A stretch of 64,000 bases of DNA from Aedes albopictus (GCF_035046485.1 NC_085138.1:295288256-295352255); one strand, 5' to 3'. Positions 32,921 through 44,094 are shown, counted from the stretch's first letter. Numbers and translations: made by a program. The notes: generated from the sequence alone by a model not told the origin.

Positions 32921-32974
32921 GTAATGAATATGCTATTCCTGACGCGAACGCAAATGTAACAACCGCATCTATAT
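32921..32974 (+). CDS. Candidate 54-bp internal exon of a host gene
   Basis: A strong acceptor (TTTTTCTTCCATTTCAG, ending 32920) and a strong donor (ATAT|GTAAGTTATC, from 32975) bound 54 bases. Only one frame is open, phase 1 at both ends. With a preceding G it reads GNEYAIPDANANVTTASI. The other two frames stop. A symmetrical phase-1 exon of 18 codons could be skipped or included without a frameshift. The NEYAIP segment faintly recalls the GNTYAVP juxtamembrane motif of vertebrate discoidin domain receptors. That is a weak, short resemblance and no identification is claimed. No partner exon is visible in the window, so the surrounding sequence would be giant introns. Confidence 0.35.
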
Positions 32975-33587
32975 GTAAGTTATCCAATATATCATTCCTA
33001 AGAATTCGCATCGCATTCAGCAGGCAAATATAGGTACCATCAGCCCACCCGCAATCAATATTGCACTCGACAGCTCGGAAGCGAGCGGCAGCCCGGCACT
33101 TCCCGTGAAATCGAATTACGCTAATAGAATGAGGGATGTTTTCTCTCGACGACCACTCGAGCTGCGATCGAATCACGCTGCGCATCTAGGTAACTACCGC
33201 ACCATTCGCTACCATCACCTTAGCACCGGTATATTGCCGTACTCGGCAAAACTGACATTGACTGTCACATTGATAACCTACCCCAGACGGACGGACGAAC
33301 GGATACTACCCTATAAAAGCCCACGTCACGTCACGTGGTTTCCGGTAAGCCGATGAAAAGCCAAAAAGGCTTATAAAATCCGAATTTATCTGCTGATTTC
33401 CGAGGCCGCCGCCCGCCGGTCCAAGTGGCTAACGGCCAACGTGCGGCGAATTGGGTTGCCCTTCAAATTGAATTAAAAGCGACTGTGCCGGGTTTGGATG
33501 TGTGTTTGTCTTTCGAATTTCCGATCATGTTTCTTTCACATTAGGTCGAGAAGTGATTCGAAACGGCTCGATGGGGCTATACTCAGT
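32975..33587. other. Non-repetitive flank of the candidate exon
   Basis: Moderate-GC sequence without repeat signatures, unlike its neighbours. It contains CTATAAAAG (33311) and CACGTCACGTCACGTGG (33323). These could be promoter-like, but no downstream gene supports that. Confidence 0.3.
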
Positions 33588-33780
33588 TCTGAGAGCTTCC
33601 TCTGCCAATGATCATTTTGCATGTGTATATCGTGTGGCAGGCACGAAGATACTCTATGCCCAAGGAAGTCAAGGAAATTTCCTTTACGAAAAGATCCTGG
33701 ACCGACCGGGAATCGAACCCGTCACCCTCAGCATGGTCATGCTGAATACCCGTGCGTTTACCGCCTCGGCTATGTGGGCC
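33588..33780 (-). mobile_element. tRNA-derived SINE, head type 1, 3'-truncated
   Basis: Matches the SINE at 19204-19476 from its tRNA head (33780) down to GAGAGCTTCCTCTGCC, where it stops. The last 80 bases of the family, including the triplet tail, are missing. Truncation at the 3' end is unexpected for target-primed insertion and suggests later deletion. Confidence 0.8.
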
Positions 33781-33938
33781 CTATCGATAATAAACATATA
33801 AACTAAGAGAAATCTAGAATTTCAAGTTTTTGGCTGATGTAGTTACAAAGGTATTGAGTAGCAAAGTTGAGTTATGCTGAAAAATGTAATTTTCGCAAAA
33901 ACAACACAAAATTTCAAATCGATATATTCTAATTATAA

Positions 33939-35144
33939 GGGGGATTAGGGGCATAATGGACACCCTAAGTAAATAAGTACGTTAGGCCTGTATAACAGAG
34001 TAAAACTTAACATATTATCAGTTGTCCTACAACTTTGACTTGTTTCCTACGTCTTTCAATCATTTACAGCAGGTAGAATGTCTTTATTGTGAAGAAATAA
34101 TGAACTATAAACCCTGTGTTTTTCAGGGCTGGCAGGCAAGGTACGGGGCGAAATGGACACCCATCGGGGCATAATGGACACCCTTGTATATTTTATGCTA
34201 ATTCTTTGGTTACATCGATCAGTTAAGTAATTTGCCTACGGAGATCAATACCACAGATCTAATACTTCATCTTAGATGAGTTTACATAGGGGGATTAGGG
34301 GCATAATGGACACCCGGGGCGAAATGGACACCCCTGTTTTTGCGGAAACCATTGACTTTTATGCAAAACTTTTAATGCATAAGTGTAAAGGAACAAGTCA
34401 TTGTTATATTTTTCAAAAGTACCATTTATATTCCTTCAAAATAACCAAAATATCATTGAAATTGAAGTATGTTTTTCATATGGTAGATTTCTTACAATTT
34501 CGAAGCAGCAGCAAATAAGGTATTACGAGTGTTTGAGTGTGTCCACCATACAAACAAGTGAATTGTTAGCTTATCTACATGTATACGCAGATTTACCAAT
34601 GGATGAAGTATTATATTTTTGATCAGAACTTACTGAAAATAGCAATTTTAATGTTGTAGTCGATTCGGGGCGAAATGAACACCGGCATTTATGAATGGAT
34701 GTACGTGCGTTGCATACTGTTAGGCGTTTTAGAGAGTTTGAAAAAAATCAATCCGGTTATTTTAGCCTAAAATTTATTTAATTAACTTTGAAGTTATGTA
34801 AACTCGTCTAAGATGGAGTATTATATCTGTGGTATTGATCTCCGTAGGCAAATTACTTAACTGGTCGATATTCTCAAAGATACAGCATAAAATATGCAGG
34901 GGTGTCCATTATGCCCCGTTGGGTGTCCATTTCGCCCCGTACCTTTCCTGCCAGCCTCAAAAAACACATAGTTTTCAACTCATTATTTCTTCACAATAAT
35001 GACATTCTAGCAGCTGTAAATGATTGAAATACGTAGGAAACAAGTTAAAGTTGTCAGCCAACTGATAATATGTTAAGTTTTTGTCTGTTACACAGGCCTA
35101 ACATACTCATTTGCTTAGGGTGTCCATTATGCCCCTAATCCCCC
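33939..35144. mobile_element. Foldback element A, 350-bp arms, TAA duplication
   Basis: Arms 33939-34288 and about 34790-35144 are inverted copies. The terminus is GGGGGATTAGGGGCATAATG, followed by GACACCC. Within the arms GGGGCGAAATGGACACCC-type phrases alternate with the terminal phrase. TAA flanks both ends (33936-33938, 35145-35147). The space between the arms is occupied by arm B of the next element, which starts with the same terminus. Confidence 0.75.
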
Positions 35145-35163
35145 TAACATCAAAGTTAATTAA

Positions 35164-36292
35164 CCCGTAGGCTACGGGGCTTACAACAAAATTTCAAACC
35201 GCTGCCAAAGACGCAAACATCAATATTTTTCAATGAAATTTTGAGGTTCACTTCACTATTAGTTGTAGTTTCAGTTATGCTGGGAGCCACGAAAATTGGA
35301 GCCACGAGGACAGTTTTATTCCGGTGGACGTCTGGGTCAGGAGGGGTAAAAACTGCATAACCTTCCTTTTAGAAAGGCCCCATTAGTTGGAATTCAAATG
35401 AATTCATCTTTAAAGTTGTTAGTTCTATGTATTATTGTATATTACGTCAGGCCTGGAGGTTAAGAAGTATATAGGTGGTGTAGAACTTTTTCCAGGCCTC
35501 CAAAATATTTTCAATTTCGAGTCTAATTTCTATGCGCTTGTAAAATTATTTTGAGGCACGCAAGAAGTAGATTTTTCTGTCCTAAACTAGGTCTTAAGCA
35601 TATTGAATTAAACTATAAGTCAAACTTGATGGTAACATACTGTTTTCGTTAGAAAAATCATGTTTTTCACGAAAGTAACACGATTTTACAAGAAATTGCC
35701 TACTTTTAGGCGTTTAATGTTTCACGAAAGGTACCGCATTTATCGCCTAAAAGTAGGCAATTTCTTGTAAAATCGTCTTGCTTTCGTGGAAAACATGATT
35801 TTTCTAACAAAAACAGTATGTTACCATCAAGTTTTACTTGTAGTTAAATCCAATATGCTTAAGATCTGCCTTAGGACAGAAAAATCCACTTCTTGCGTGC
35901 CTCAAAATATTTTACAAGCGCATAGAAATTAGGCTCAAAATTGAAAGTATTTCGGAGGGCTGGAAAAAGTTCTACACCACCTATATACTTCTTAACCCCC
36001 AGGCCTGACGTAATATACAATAATACATAGAACTAACAACTTTTCAGATGAATTCATTTGAATTCCAACTAATGGGGCCTTGCTAAAAGGAAGGTTATGC
36101 AATTTTTACCCCTCCTGACCCAGACGTCCACCGGAATAAAACTGTCCTCGTGGCTTCAATTTTTTGTGGCTCCCAGCATAACTGAAACTACAACTAATAG
36201 TGAAGTGAACCTCAAAATTTTATTGAAAAATATTGATGTTTGTGTCTTTGGCAGCGGTTTGAAATTTTGTTGTAAGCCCCGTAGCCTACGGG
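35164..36292. mobile_element. piggyBac-like 1.1-kb palindrome with TTAA target
   Basis: The ends are CCCGTAGGCTACGGGGCTTA and its complement. TTAA stands on each side (35160-35163, 36293-36296). The two arms of about 565 bp meet near 35729 with almost no loop. CCC/GGG ends with a TTAA duplication are the piggyBac signature. No transposase is encoded. Its terminal 16 bases are themselves a small palindrome. Confidence 0.8.
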
Positions 36293-36428
36293 TTAAATAA
36301 ACTTTAGGCTAAAATAATTGGATTGATTTTTTTCCAAACTCTCTAAAACGCCTAACAGTATGCAATGCGCGTACATCCATTCGTAATTGCCAGCGTTCAT
36401 TTCACATATTCTGATCAAAAATAAAATA

Positions 36429-36643
36429 GGGTATTGGTTCTCTTATTAAGCATGTGGCTCCCATTTTCATCCCACGAAAAACAAAGGATTGAAGCGCTGT
36501 TTGTTTTGTTTCTTATTTTTGTATTTTTTGTTAGAAGTGAGCACCCATGAAAATAAAAAGAACAGAGTCAATCGGTGCCGTAATCGCTTGTTTTCGAATA
36601 GGATGAAAATGGGAGCATGAGATTACTGATGGCACACATACCC
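36429..36643. mobile_element. TA-target MITE, with empty site in the window
   Basis: Imperfect inverted ends GGGTATTGGTTCTC and GGGTATGTGTGCCA (read inward from the right) are followed by a shared CTCCCATTTTCATCC. It interrupts arm B' of the foldback at TA (36427-36428, 36644-36645). Arm B (34600-34625) retains the unoccupied version, TAATACTTCATCC in complement. Confidence 0.8.
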
Positions 36644-36989
36644 TACTTCATCCATTGCTAAATCTTAGTAAACATGTAGATAAGGTAACAATTTACTTGT
36701 TTGTATGGCGGACACACTTAAACACTCGTGATACCTTATTTGATGCTTATTCGAAATTATAAGAATTTCACCATATGAAAAACATATTTCAATTTCAATG
36801 ATATTTCGGTTATTTTGGAGCAAATAAAAGGTAGTTTTGAAAAATAGAACCATGACTTATTCCTTTACACATTTGCATTAAAAGTTTTACATAAAACTCA
36901 ACGGTTTCGGCAAAAACAGGGGTGTCCATTTCGCCCCGGGTATCCATTATGCCCCTAATCCCCAAATCATCATTATCTATTGGTTTCAA

Positions 36990-37599
36990 TACATCATTGG
37001 TAAGATAATGAAGCAAGCTTTCCAACAAACACGTGGTTCTGTGAAATAATTGAACTATTGTATGCAAAGAGAGGTACAAGAAGAAGAAGAAGTTGAAAAA
37101 GGCGTGAGATTCAAATTTTGATAGTCGGCATCTTTTTTTTCCCAAACATTCCCAGGCTCAAAATCAGTTTATGGTCAAGCTTTAGGTCTACTCTAATGAT
37201 TTTGTATGCGAAATGCTGCGGTAAATTGCGGTCTTGGGAGATTCAGCGTTTTTTACGCACGAGACCGCCCAGGCGCACCCCTTGAGACGATTCTCAAACA
37301 TTCTAATCAAATTCCCTTGGAATTCATTTTTGAAAGTAACTACACAATAGTGTTGATCATTCTAAGCACAAAAAAAAAAAACAAAATAAAAATTTAAAAA
37401 ATAAAACAAATTCAAACTTTTTATATATTATCAGTTATTTGACCATATTGAAAATACGCCCTTTTCAAAACATGGTCGTGATGTTTAAAAATGTTCATAA
37501 ACAATATATTTTAGTCGAACCAAAACCAACTACAGAATACTAATAAATCTTCGAAAATATGACAAAAATATTTTTGTCCGTCTGCTTGTATGGGAATCC
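36990..37599. other. AT-rich, no gene seen
   Basis: Contains AAGAAGAAGAAGAAG (37080) and A-rich tracts (37368-37410). No transposon ends or coding potential are supported. Confidence 0.35.
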
Positions 37600-39635
37600 C
37601 CCATAGTGCACTATGGGCCAGAAATCAAAATTTCGCGACAAAAGTAAAAAAAATTGTTTTTCTCAGAACAATAAATTTTCATATTTGTATGATTATTTTA
37701 GCTATATTTGATTATATACCGACGATTTGTAACAAAATTATATTGTGTTTTGTATGGAGAAACTTTTCATAAGCGAAAATTCTCGATTTTAAGCACTATT
37801 AAGAAAAATGTGATTTGCGATGAAAAATGTGCCCAACAAATATAACGCCTACATTTCCTAGAAGTAAATTTAGTATATTTTGCATATTTGGTGCACAAAT
37901 TGCGATGGGTTTAAGTTTAAAAATAAATTTTACAATATTTACTCAAATTTTACGGTTTATTTGCCAATGTGTTGAAAAAGTAGGAGTATTCGACCGTATT
38001 CGACATGCAACCGGTCTAGGATGCTAGTTTAGACACTTCTTTTTCGAGTGCTTCCGGACTTTTTTTGCGGGAATTTGCGGTGAACCAAGTTAGAGTGATT
38101 TTAGTGCTTGCTTCAATTTTACAATATTTCACGCTGTGCTTCAATAATAATCCACTCTTGCCATTACGACGCAATGACTTTATGGCTTGCGACACAATGT
38201 ACATAGCATCAAACAACTATCATTCTGGAAGATTTTGTTTCAGATATAAATGTGATTATAAGCTTTTAAATCAAGACCACACACGTACTCAATGTGCAAT
38301 GTTTCGATATATCAATCCGTGTGATCAAAAAGAATATTAAATTAACTCAACGTACATACATATGTATAGATGGATACATTAAGTATAAATGAAATTATGA
38401 GCAAATCCACAGCTCAAGTGAGATTTTAACTCACGACCCTCATATGCTACACATGTGCTTTATCGACTGAGCTACCGAGACAACCAATGACACGGCATTT
38501 TAAATATTTCAAGGAAAATCGATCGCAAATATATCCAATCCCACTTGTAAATACCGGCTCCGAGTAATTTGGCCGACTGTCATTTGGGTGATTGCTGCTT
38601 GGCCGAACGCCATTTGGCTGAATGCTATTTGGCTGAAGAAGAAACTTTCGTGCCACTGTTCTCCACGTCAGTATAACCCAAAACAATCGCCTATGATTAA
38701 AATGAGGAAAAATCTCTGATGAAATATTGACAGTTTCAATGCCAACTAATCCCTGAATTGTAAAACTAGAAAGAATAGTCAATGATTGGAGGAAGGAAGA
38801 AGGAAAAATTAATGATGATCAAATTGGCAGCTAGAATGTGAATTATTTTGAACATAATTCGGCCAAGCGGCATTCGGCCAAATTCCGGACATCTGAAATA
38901 CCTGAGCAGCGAATTTTTTCACCAATAACCAATAACCATATATACATAAATTAAGCTTATTAAAAATTATTATTGACCACACGAATTGATATACCGAAAC
39001 TTTGCACTTTGAGTAATGTAAACGCCTACCATCACAGTCTTACCTGAAATGAAACCTGCCAGAATAATAGTAGTTTGTTGCTATGTGTATTGTTTCGCAA
39101 GCCATTGCGTCGTAATGGCAAAAGTGGATCTTAGAGTGGATGGTTATTGAAGCACAGCGTAAAACATAGTTTTGTAAAATTAACGCATAGCTGCATGCCA
39201 GACCAGTTGCATGTCGAATAGCCCAGACCAGTTGCATGTCGAATACGGTCGAATACTACTACTTTTTGAACAAATTGTCAAAAAACAGCCAAATTTGAGT
39301 AATTATTGTAAAATTTTCATTTGAACTTAAAGACATCGCAATCTGTGCATCAAATATGCAAAATATACTAAATTTACTGTTAGGAAATGTAGGCGTTATA
39401 TTTGTTGGGCACATTTTTCACCAAAATGTTTTTCTTAATATTGGTTAAAATCAAGAATTCTCGCTTATAAGAAGCTTCTTCATACAAAAAACGATACAAT
39501 TTTGTTACAAATTAAAAAAAATCATTCGGTATACGAACCTAAACAATCATACATAAATGAAAATTGATTGATATCAAGAAAACAACTTTTTTGAATTTTG
39601 TCGCGAAATTTTGATTTCTGGCCCATAGTGCACAG
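37600..39635. mobile_element. 2-kb foldback element with about 630-bp arms
   Basis: GGCCAGAAATCAAAATTTCG (37617) is mirrored at 39605-39626. Further inside, GCCCAACAAATATAACGCCT (37830) pairs with 39389-39410, and GCCATTACGACGCAATGACT (38159) pairs with 39096-39118. The loop (38235-39050) contains a tRNA-like SINE head and GGCCGAA/CATTTGGC simple units (38568-38640, 38867-38882). No transposase and no clear duplication were found. Confidence 0.75.
38408..38492 (-). mobile_element. tRNA-like SINE fragment
   Basis: Minus strand: GTCTCGGTAGCTCAGTCGAT (A-box region), then GTCGTGAGTTAAAATCTCAC (altered B box). The B box is GAGTTAAAATC instead of GGTTCGAATC, so it is unlikely to be a working tRNA. 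It lies in the foldback loop. Confidence 0.6.
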
Positions 39636-40870
39636 TCTGTCAATGAATTTTTGCGTTCAGACGTATCGTTAATCGGCGAGGAGCTCCATTGAAACTGTTC
39701 TCGGATAACAGTATCAACTTTGTTGGAGTCAGTCGTCAGTAAGAGGAGACCTATAGGATTAATAAATACCATCGACGAGGCTTGCGCGGCTACGTTTCCC
39801 AACGCGAATACACAACAATACTTCAACGTTCTTGGAGCACAGATGGAAGGCACATTGGAGTTTATGTTAGTACAAGTGGCAATAGCGGCAATATCTCACC
39901 AGCCCAGGAATCTTCGCTTGGCCGAGCTTGAGCCAGTGATGGAAAACAGTGAGGAATACAGCTGGGCAGACATAAACGCAAAACTATCTTACTCGTGAAC
40001 AACAGAAGCCTGAATATATTCGCACTTCCTTCACTCGCGAGCTAACGAAGCTTGTCGCACTCGTGATTGATTCGCGAAGAAGCTGTGAACATTTTTTAAT
40101 TTTGTGAAAATACGAATTTACACGGCCGACAGATCTACTTTTCAGGAACAATGAAGCACAAAGCACTACTATATGACGGATAATTACTTGTTTTGCTATT
40201 AAAATCGCACTAAAATACAATTCCCGCATCTCCACTTGGTCTTCGCGAATAAAAGTTCATGAGTGTTTTTGTTTTTGTTTTGCTTCATACTCATGAAGCA
40301 AGCGGGTGCAAATAAACTCACACAAGGCTTACTCTCGGCACCGTGAGTAAACCGTTTGTTGGATTTTCGCTCGCGAGTTGATTCACGATGAGAGTGTTTC
40401 CATCTCTGGCTTGAGCTTGATTGACTGCCAGTTGATGCTACTCTGGTATCACCGGACTACCTACACTCACACAAGGAACCATTGAGATATCTGACGGGGA
40501 CTAAGCAGGCATCTTCATTGTGTGAGTGTTGGTGATCTTCTATTTTTAGGCGACAATGGCGCCTGCCACGTCAGGGTGCAGGTCACTGTGGGTAAGATGA
40601 AGAAAGTGATGATTGCAATCGTTTGTATCCACAGCAGACCGAATATACCTCTGCGTCTGCACAAATTCATGCGGATGTCGGAGTGTTGGTGGGATATTTC
40701 AAGGTTCACACATTGGTGCGTAGATGCCAGGTGTAAGGTGATAAATTAGTGTATTAGTCTCTCTCTCTCTCGTTTGTCGGGTGAAGATCACTGCGTCCAG
40801 ATTTTAGAACTATTGTGATATATCCTTTTGCTGTGAGGTACGCAAGTTATCTCAGTAACCTTGTGCGCTC
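39636..40870. other. Unassigned; one short open frame not identified
   Basis: A plus frame at 39720-39998 (92 codons) contains RPIGLINTIDEACAATFPN, which superficially resembles a myosin motif but lacks any further support. The rest is AT-rich, with a CTCTCTCTCTCTCTC tract at 40757. No gene call is made. Confidence 0.3.
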
Positions 40871-40877
40871 AGTGCCA

Positions 40878-41060
40878 TGTGGGCTTCGTGGCCGAGCGGT
40901 TGCGGCGTCAGTCATTTAGGTGTCTCGTAAGCCCGAAGTGTGGGTTCGATTCCCGCTCCAGTCGGGGAAAACTTTTCGTCAAACGGAAAATTCTCCACTG
41001 GGCCACTGGGTGTTATATGTGTTGTCCGTTGTCATATGTTAGCAATGTTCAGTCTGGTCT
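40878..41060 (+). mobile_element. tRNA-derived SINE, Leu/Ser-like head
   Basis: CGTGGCCGAGCGGTTGCGGC (A box) and GTGGGTTCGATTCCCGCTCC (B box) with a long variable-arm spacing resemble class II tRNAs. A body follows (GGGGAAAACTTTTCGTCAAA) and a GTTGTCCGTTGTC end. It continues into the GCCATCTTG array. Confidence 0.75.
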
Positions 41061-41061
41061 A

Positions 41062-42035
41062 CTTGACAATCGCCATCTTGAATTCGAGGCCGCCATTTTG
41101 GATATTCTGGTCGCCATTTTTGGAATCCAGACATCTACCTCATGCCAAATGTACCCATATTGCATGGTTTTAGGGCCTAAAACTCCTTTAAACAACTTCC
41201 ATCTTGAATTTGAAGCTGCCATCTTGAATTTAAGAACGTCATCTTGAATGTTCAGTTCACCATTTTTGGACTCCAGACATCTTTTTTTTTTTAATCTGTA
41301 TTAACGAGGTTTTTAACCCTAGGCTAGTTCATCTCGGGACCCACGCTTTACTTCCCTTCCGAAGGAAGAACTCACATTTTGTGAGTCTGTCGGGAGTGGG
41401 ATTCGATCCCAGGTCCTCGGCGTGATAGTCAAGTGTTCTAACCATCACACCAGGTCCGCTCCACCCAGACATCTTCCCCATACAAAATATACCCTTATTG
41501 CATAGTTTAGGGCCTAAAGCTCCGTTATACAGCCGCCATATTGAGTTTGGAGCCGCCATTTTGGATTTAAGACCGCCATCTTGGATATTCAGGTTGCCAA
41601 ACTCCACCATACAGCCTCCATGTTGAATTTGGAGCCACCATCTTGGATTTTAGACCGCCATCTTGGATATTCAGATCGCCATTTATTGACTCCAGAAAGA
41701 TGTCTTATACAAAATATATCCCTTATACAAAATATACCCATATTGCATGGCTTTAGGGCCTAAAACTCCATTAAACAGCCGCCATCTTGAAATTGGAGGC
41801 GCCATCTTGGATTTTAGACCGCCATCTTGGATATTCTGGTCGGCATTATTGAACTCCAAACAGCTTCCCCATGCAAAATATACCCATATTACATAGTTCA
41901 GGGCTTAAAACTCCATAATATAGCCGCCATCTTGAATTTGGAGCCGTCATTTTGGATTTTAGACCGCTATCTTGAATTTTGGACCGACAACGTAGATTTT
42001 TCGGTCTCCTGTGTTGTGGTGATATCCACACAAAA
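41062..42035 (-). repeat. GCCATCTTG short-unit array
   Basis: CGCCATCTTGAATT, CGCCATTTTGGATATTC and similar units of 25-35 bp recur. They are organised in longer blocks that include CATACAAAATATACCCATAT and TTTAGGGCCTAAA. Longer blocks repeat at about 41270, 41460, 41695 and 41860. A SINE interrupts it at 41283. On the minus strand it follows family A head and monomer sequence, as the diverged version does at 8330-8700. Confidence 0.75.
41283..41464 (-). mobile_element. tRNA-derived SINE with 11-bp target duplication
   Basis: The minus-strand head is GGTGTGATGGTTAGAACAC (A box) and GGATCGAATCCCACTC (B box). The tail ends in a run of A. CCAGACATCTT stands at both 41273-41283 and 41465-41475, a clear LINE-mediated target-site duplication. 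It lies within the GCCATCTTG array. Confidence 0.88.
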
Positions 42036-42460
42036 TTTGTCAACCATGCTGAAGGTTACAAAAATCGCCGCAGTTTGATGTGTCGCATGATGGAGCTTGG
42101 TTCAGTTTTATATATAACCAGTTCTACCGGTGCTGGTCCGGATCACTCAAATGGCCATAACTCCGGAACGCCTTGACCGATCCGGACCATTTTCAATAGC
42201 AAACAATGCGGTAAAATTCCGGTTCGATTCGAGCTATGATCCGAAAAATCGACCAATGGGAAGTGCCTTAAAAGTGAGTGACCTTTTTGTACACAGCCAT
42301 ACATACACACATACACACATCATCTCAATTCGTCGAACTGAGATGATTGGTATATGTGACTTGACCCTCCAAGCCTTCTATCGAAAATTCGGTTTTTGAG
42401 TGAACATATAGCCTTTCAGTACACTTTGGTGTACGAGAAAGGCAAAAAAACAAAAAAATC
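42036..42460 (-). mobile_element. Family A element, head and first monomer, inverted copy
   Basis: Read on minus from 42450: GCCTTTCTCGTACACCAAAG hairpin, ATATACCAATCATCTCAG, a short TG-type tract (42295-42325), then GGTCCGGATCGG, GGCGTTCCGGAGTTATGGCC and CATCATGCGACACATCAAAC. The order matches the copy at 60-290 plus 5976-6200, without the LINE. This is effectively an empty version of the LINE target. Confidence 0.8.
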
Positions 42461-42652
42461 GGCCGGAATCGAGCTCGAACAAAATTGCTGAATGACCAGC
42501 AAAACAAGCTGTCAAAATGCATTACCGTAAAATCAGCAACAAATATTTTACTGGATGAATTACTGATTTTACAGCATGTCAAAAACCAGCAAAATTTTGC
42601 TGGTTTTCAGCGAATTAAAAATAGTTTGTATGTAGAGTGGAGGGAGAAAGTA

Positions 42653-43870
42653 CACTCCCGTTCAAAAGTTTGGGGTCACCCCCTCAAAAACATGTCATTT
42701 TTTTAGGCCCATATCTCCGCCAATTTGCGTCCGATTTCAAAACCCTAGGTTTCATTCAAAAGATAATAAGTCAAAGAATCGTTGAACATGATTTAAAAGA
42801 AACTTTTTCAAAAAAAAAAATTGTATGTAAACTTAACCCAAAGTTGCCAAATTTTCTAAAAAATGAATATAAACTTACGGCAGTGTCGCTGGAAGTTGGG
42901 TCGACCAAATTTTAAGATGAGAGCGGTAATATGACCCATTTTCTATTAGCTTTCAACTGCTTTTTACAGAACTTAGCTAAAAAATCTAGAAAAAAAGTTA
43001 TTAAGTAAATTAATCCTTGATGTCATCGACCAAAAGTTTGGGGTCACCCCTCAATATGATGTATCGGCCAAAAGTTTGGGGTCACTTTCGTAAAACATGG
43101 AAAAGTGATTTGGTGATATCTTCGTCATCTATAGTTCAATTTTAATTATTTTTGGCTCATTTCAAAGATAATTAACTAAATTTACTTATGATGTCTTCAA
43201 CTTAACGTATTTAACGATTTTTGTATATAAAAATGTTATGTAAAGTTAGTACATTTTACCACGCTTCAAAAAATGAGTCAACTTTACGTTAAGTTTTAGT
43301 ATGTAAATTTCAACAAATATGTGTGGTTCAATGTCTATGCAGTAAGTATCATTCATTTTGTTTCAAATAAGCCAAGAAGAATTAAAATTGAATGAAAGAT
43401 GACGAAGATATCAACATAACACTTTTCCATGATTTACGATAGTGACTCCAAACTTTTGGCCGATACATCATTTTGAGGGGTGACCCCAAACTTTTGGTCG
43501 ATGACATCAAGGATTAATTTACTTAATAACTTTTTTTCTAGATTTTTTAGCTAAGTTCTGTAAAAAGCAGTTGAAAGCTAATAGAAAATGGGTCATATTA
43601 CCGCTCTCATCTTAAAATTTGGTCGACCCAACTTCCAGCGACACTGCCGTAAGTTTATATTCATTTTTTAGAAAATTTGGCAACTTTGGGTTAAGTTTAC
43701 ATACAAATTTTTTTGAAAAGTTTCTTTTGAATCATGTTCAAAGTTTCTTTGACTTATTATCTTTTGAATGAAACCTAGGGTTTTGAAATCGGACGCAAAT
43801 TGGCGGAGATATGGGCCTAAAAAAATGTCATGTTTTTGAGGAGGTGACCCCAAACTTTTGAACGGGAGTG
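42653..43870. mobile_element. 1.2-kb Tc1/mariner-type palindrome
   Basis: The ends are CACTCCCGTTCAAAAGTTTG and its complement. TA stands on each side (42651-42652, 43871-43872). Arms of about 600 bp meet near 43262. AAAAGTTTGGGGTCAC recurs several times within each arm. The TIR is typical of Tc1-like elements. No transposase frame is present, and short mirrored frames in the arms are not genes. Confidence 0.88.
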
Positions 43871-43976
43871 TATGTAGAAAGGTACAAAGAAAGAGGAAAG
43901 AGACAATTCATGGATTGAACCCAGGTTTTTTTTTTAATAAGAATCATAAGCGGTAGCCACTAGACCATCAATCCCG

Positions 43977-44094
43977 TCTTTTTAAAGATCCGTTTAACGG
44001 ATTTGACTTAAATGGCATCACGATGTTGATAACGACTGAACAACCAGCATGATGCGTTTACAGCCATATCCGTTGAACGGGTCTTTAAAACAGT
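43977..44094. mobile_element. Small foldback, about 118 bp
   Basis: TTTAAAGATCCGTTTAACGG on the left is mirrored by ATCCGTTGAACGGGTCTTTAAA-like sequence on the right. Inner ATCCGTT/AACGGAT arms are also present. Confidence 0.55.

Larger units (their letters stand above)
34289..36963. mobile_element. Foldback element B, arms interleaved with element A
   Basis: Left arm 34289 to about 34785, inverted copy about 36297-36963. Both outer ends carry the GGGGATTAGGGGCATAATG terminus. Between the arms lie the right arm of element A and the piggyBac-like palindrome at 35164. Its outer flanks (CATA left, AAAT right) show no duplication. Nested insertion alone cannot give the order A-B-A'-C-C'-B'. Confidence 0.65.

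Noticed and set aside
33306..33340. A core promoter (CTATAAAAG with CACGTCACGTCACG)
   Set aside because: No transcript start or downstream reading frame supports it.
39720..39998. Myosin-like coding fragment (RPIGLINTIDEAC)
   Set aside because: The resemblance is confined to about a dozen residues, with no flanking match or splice structure.
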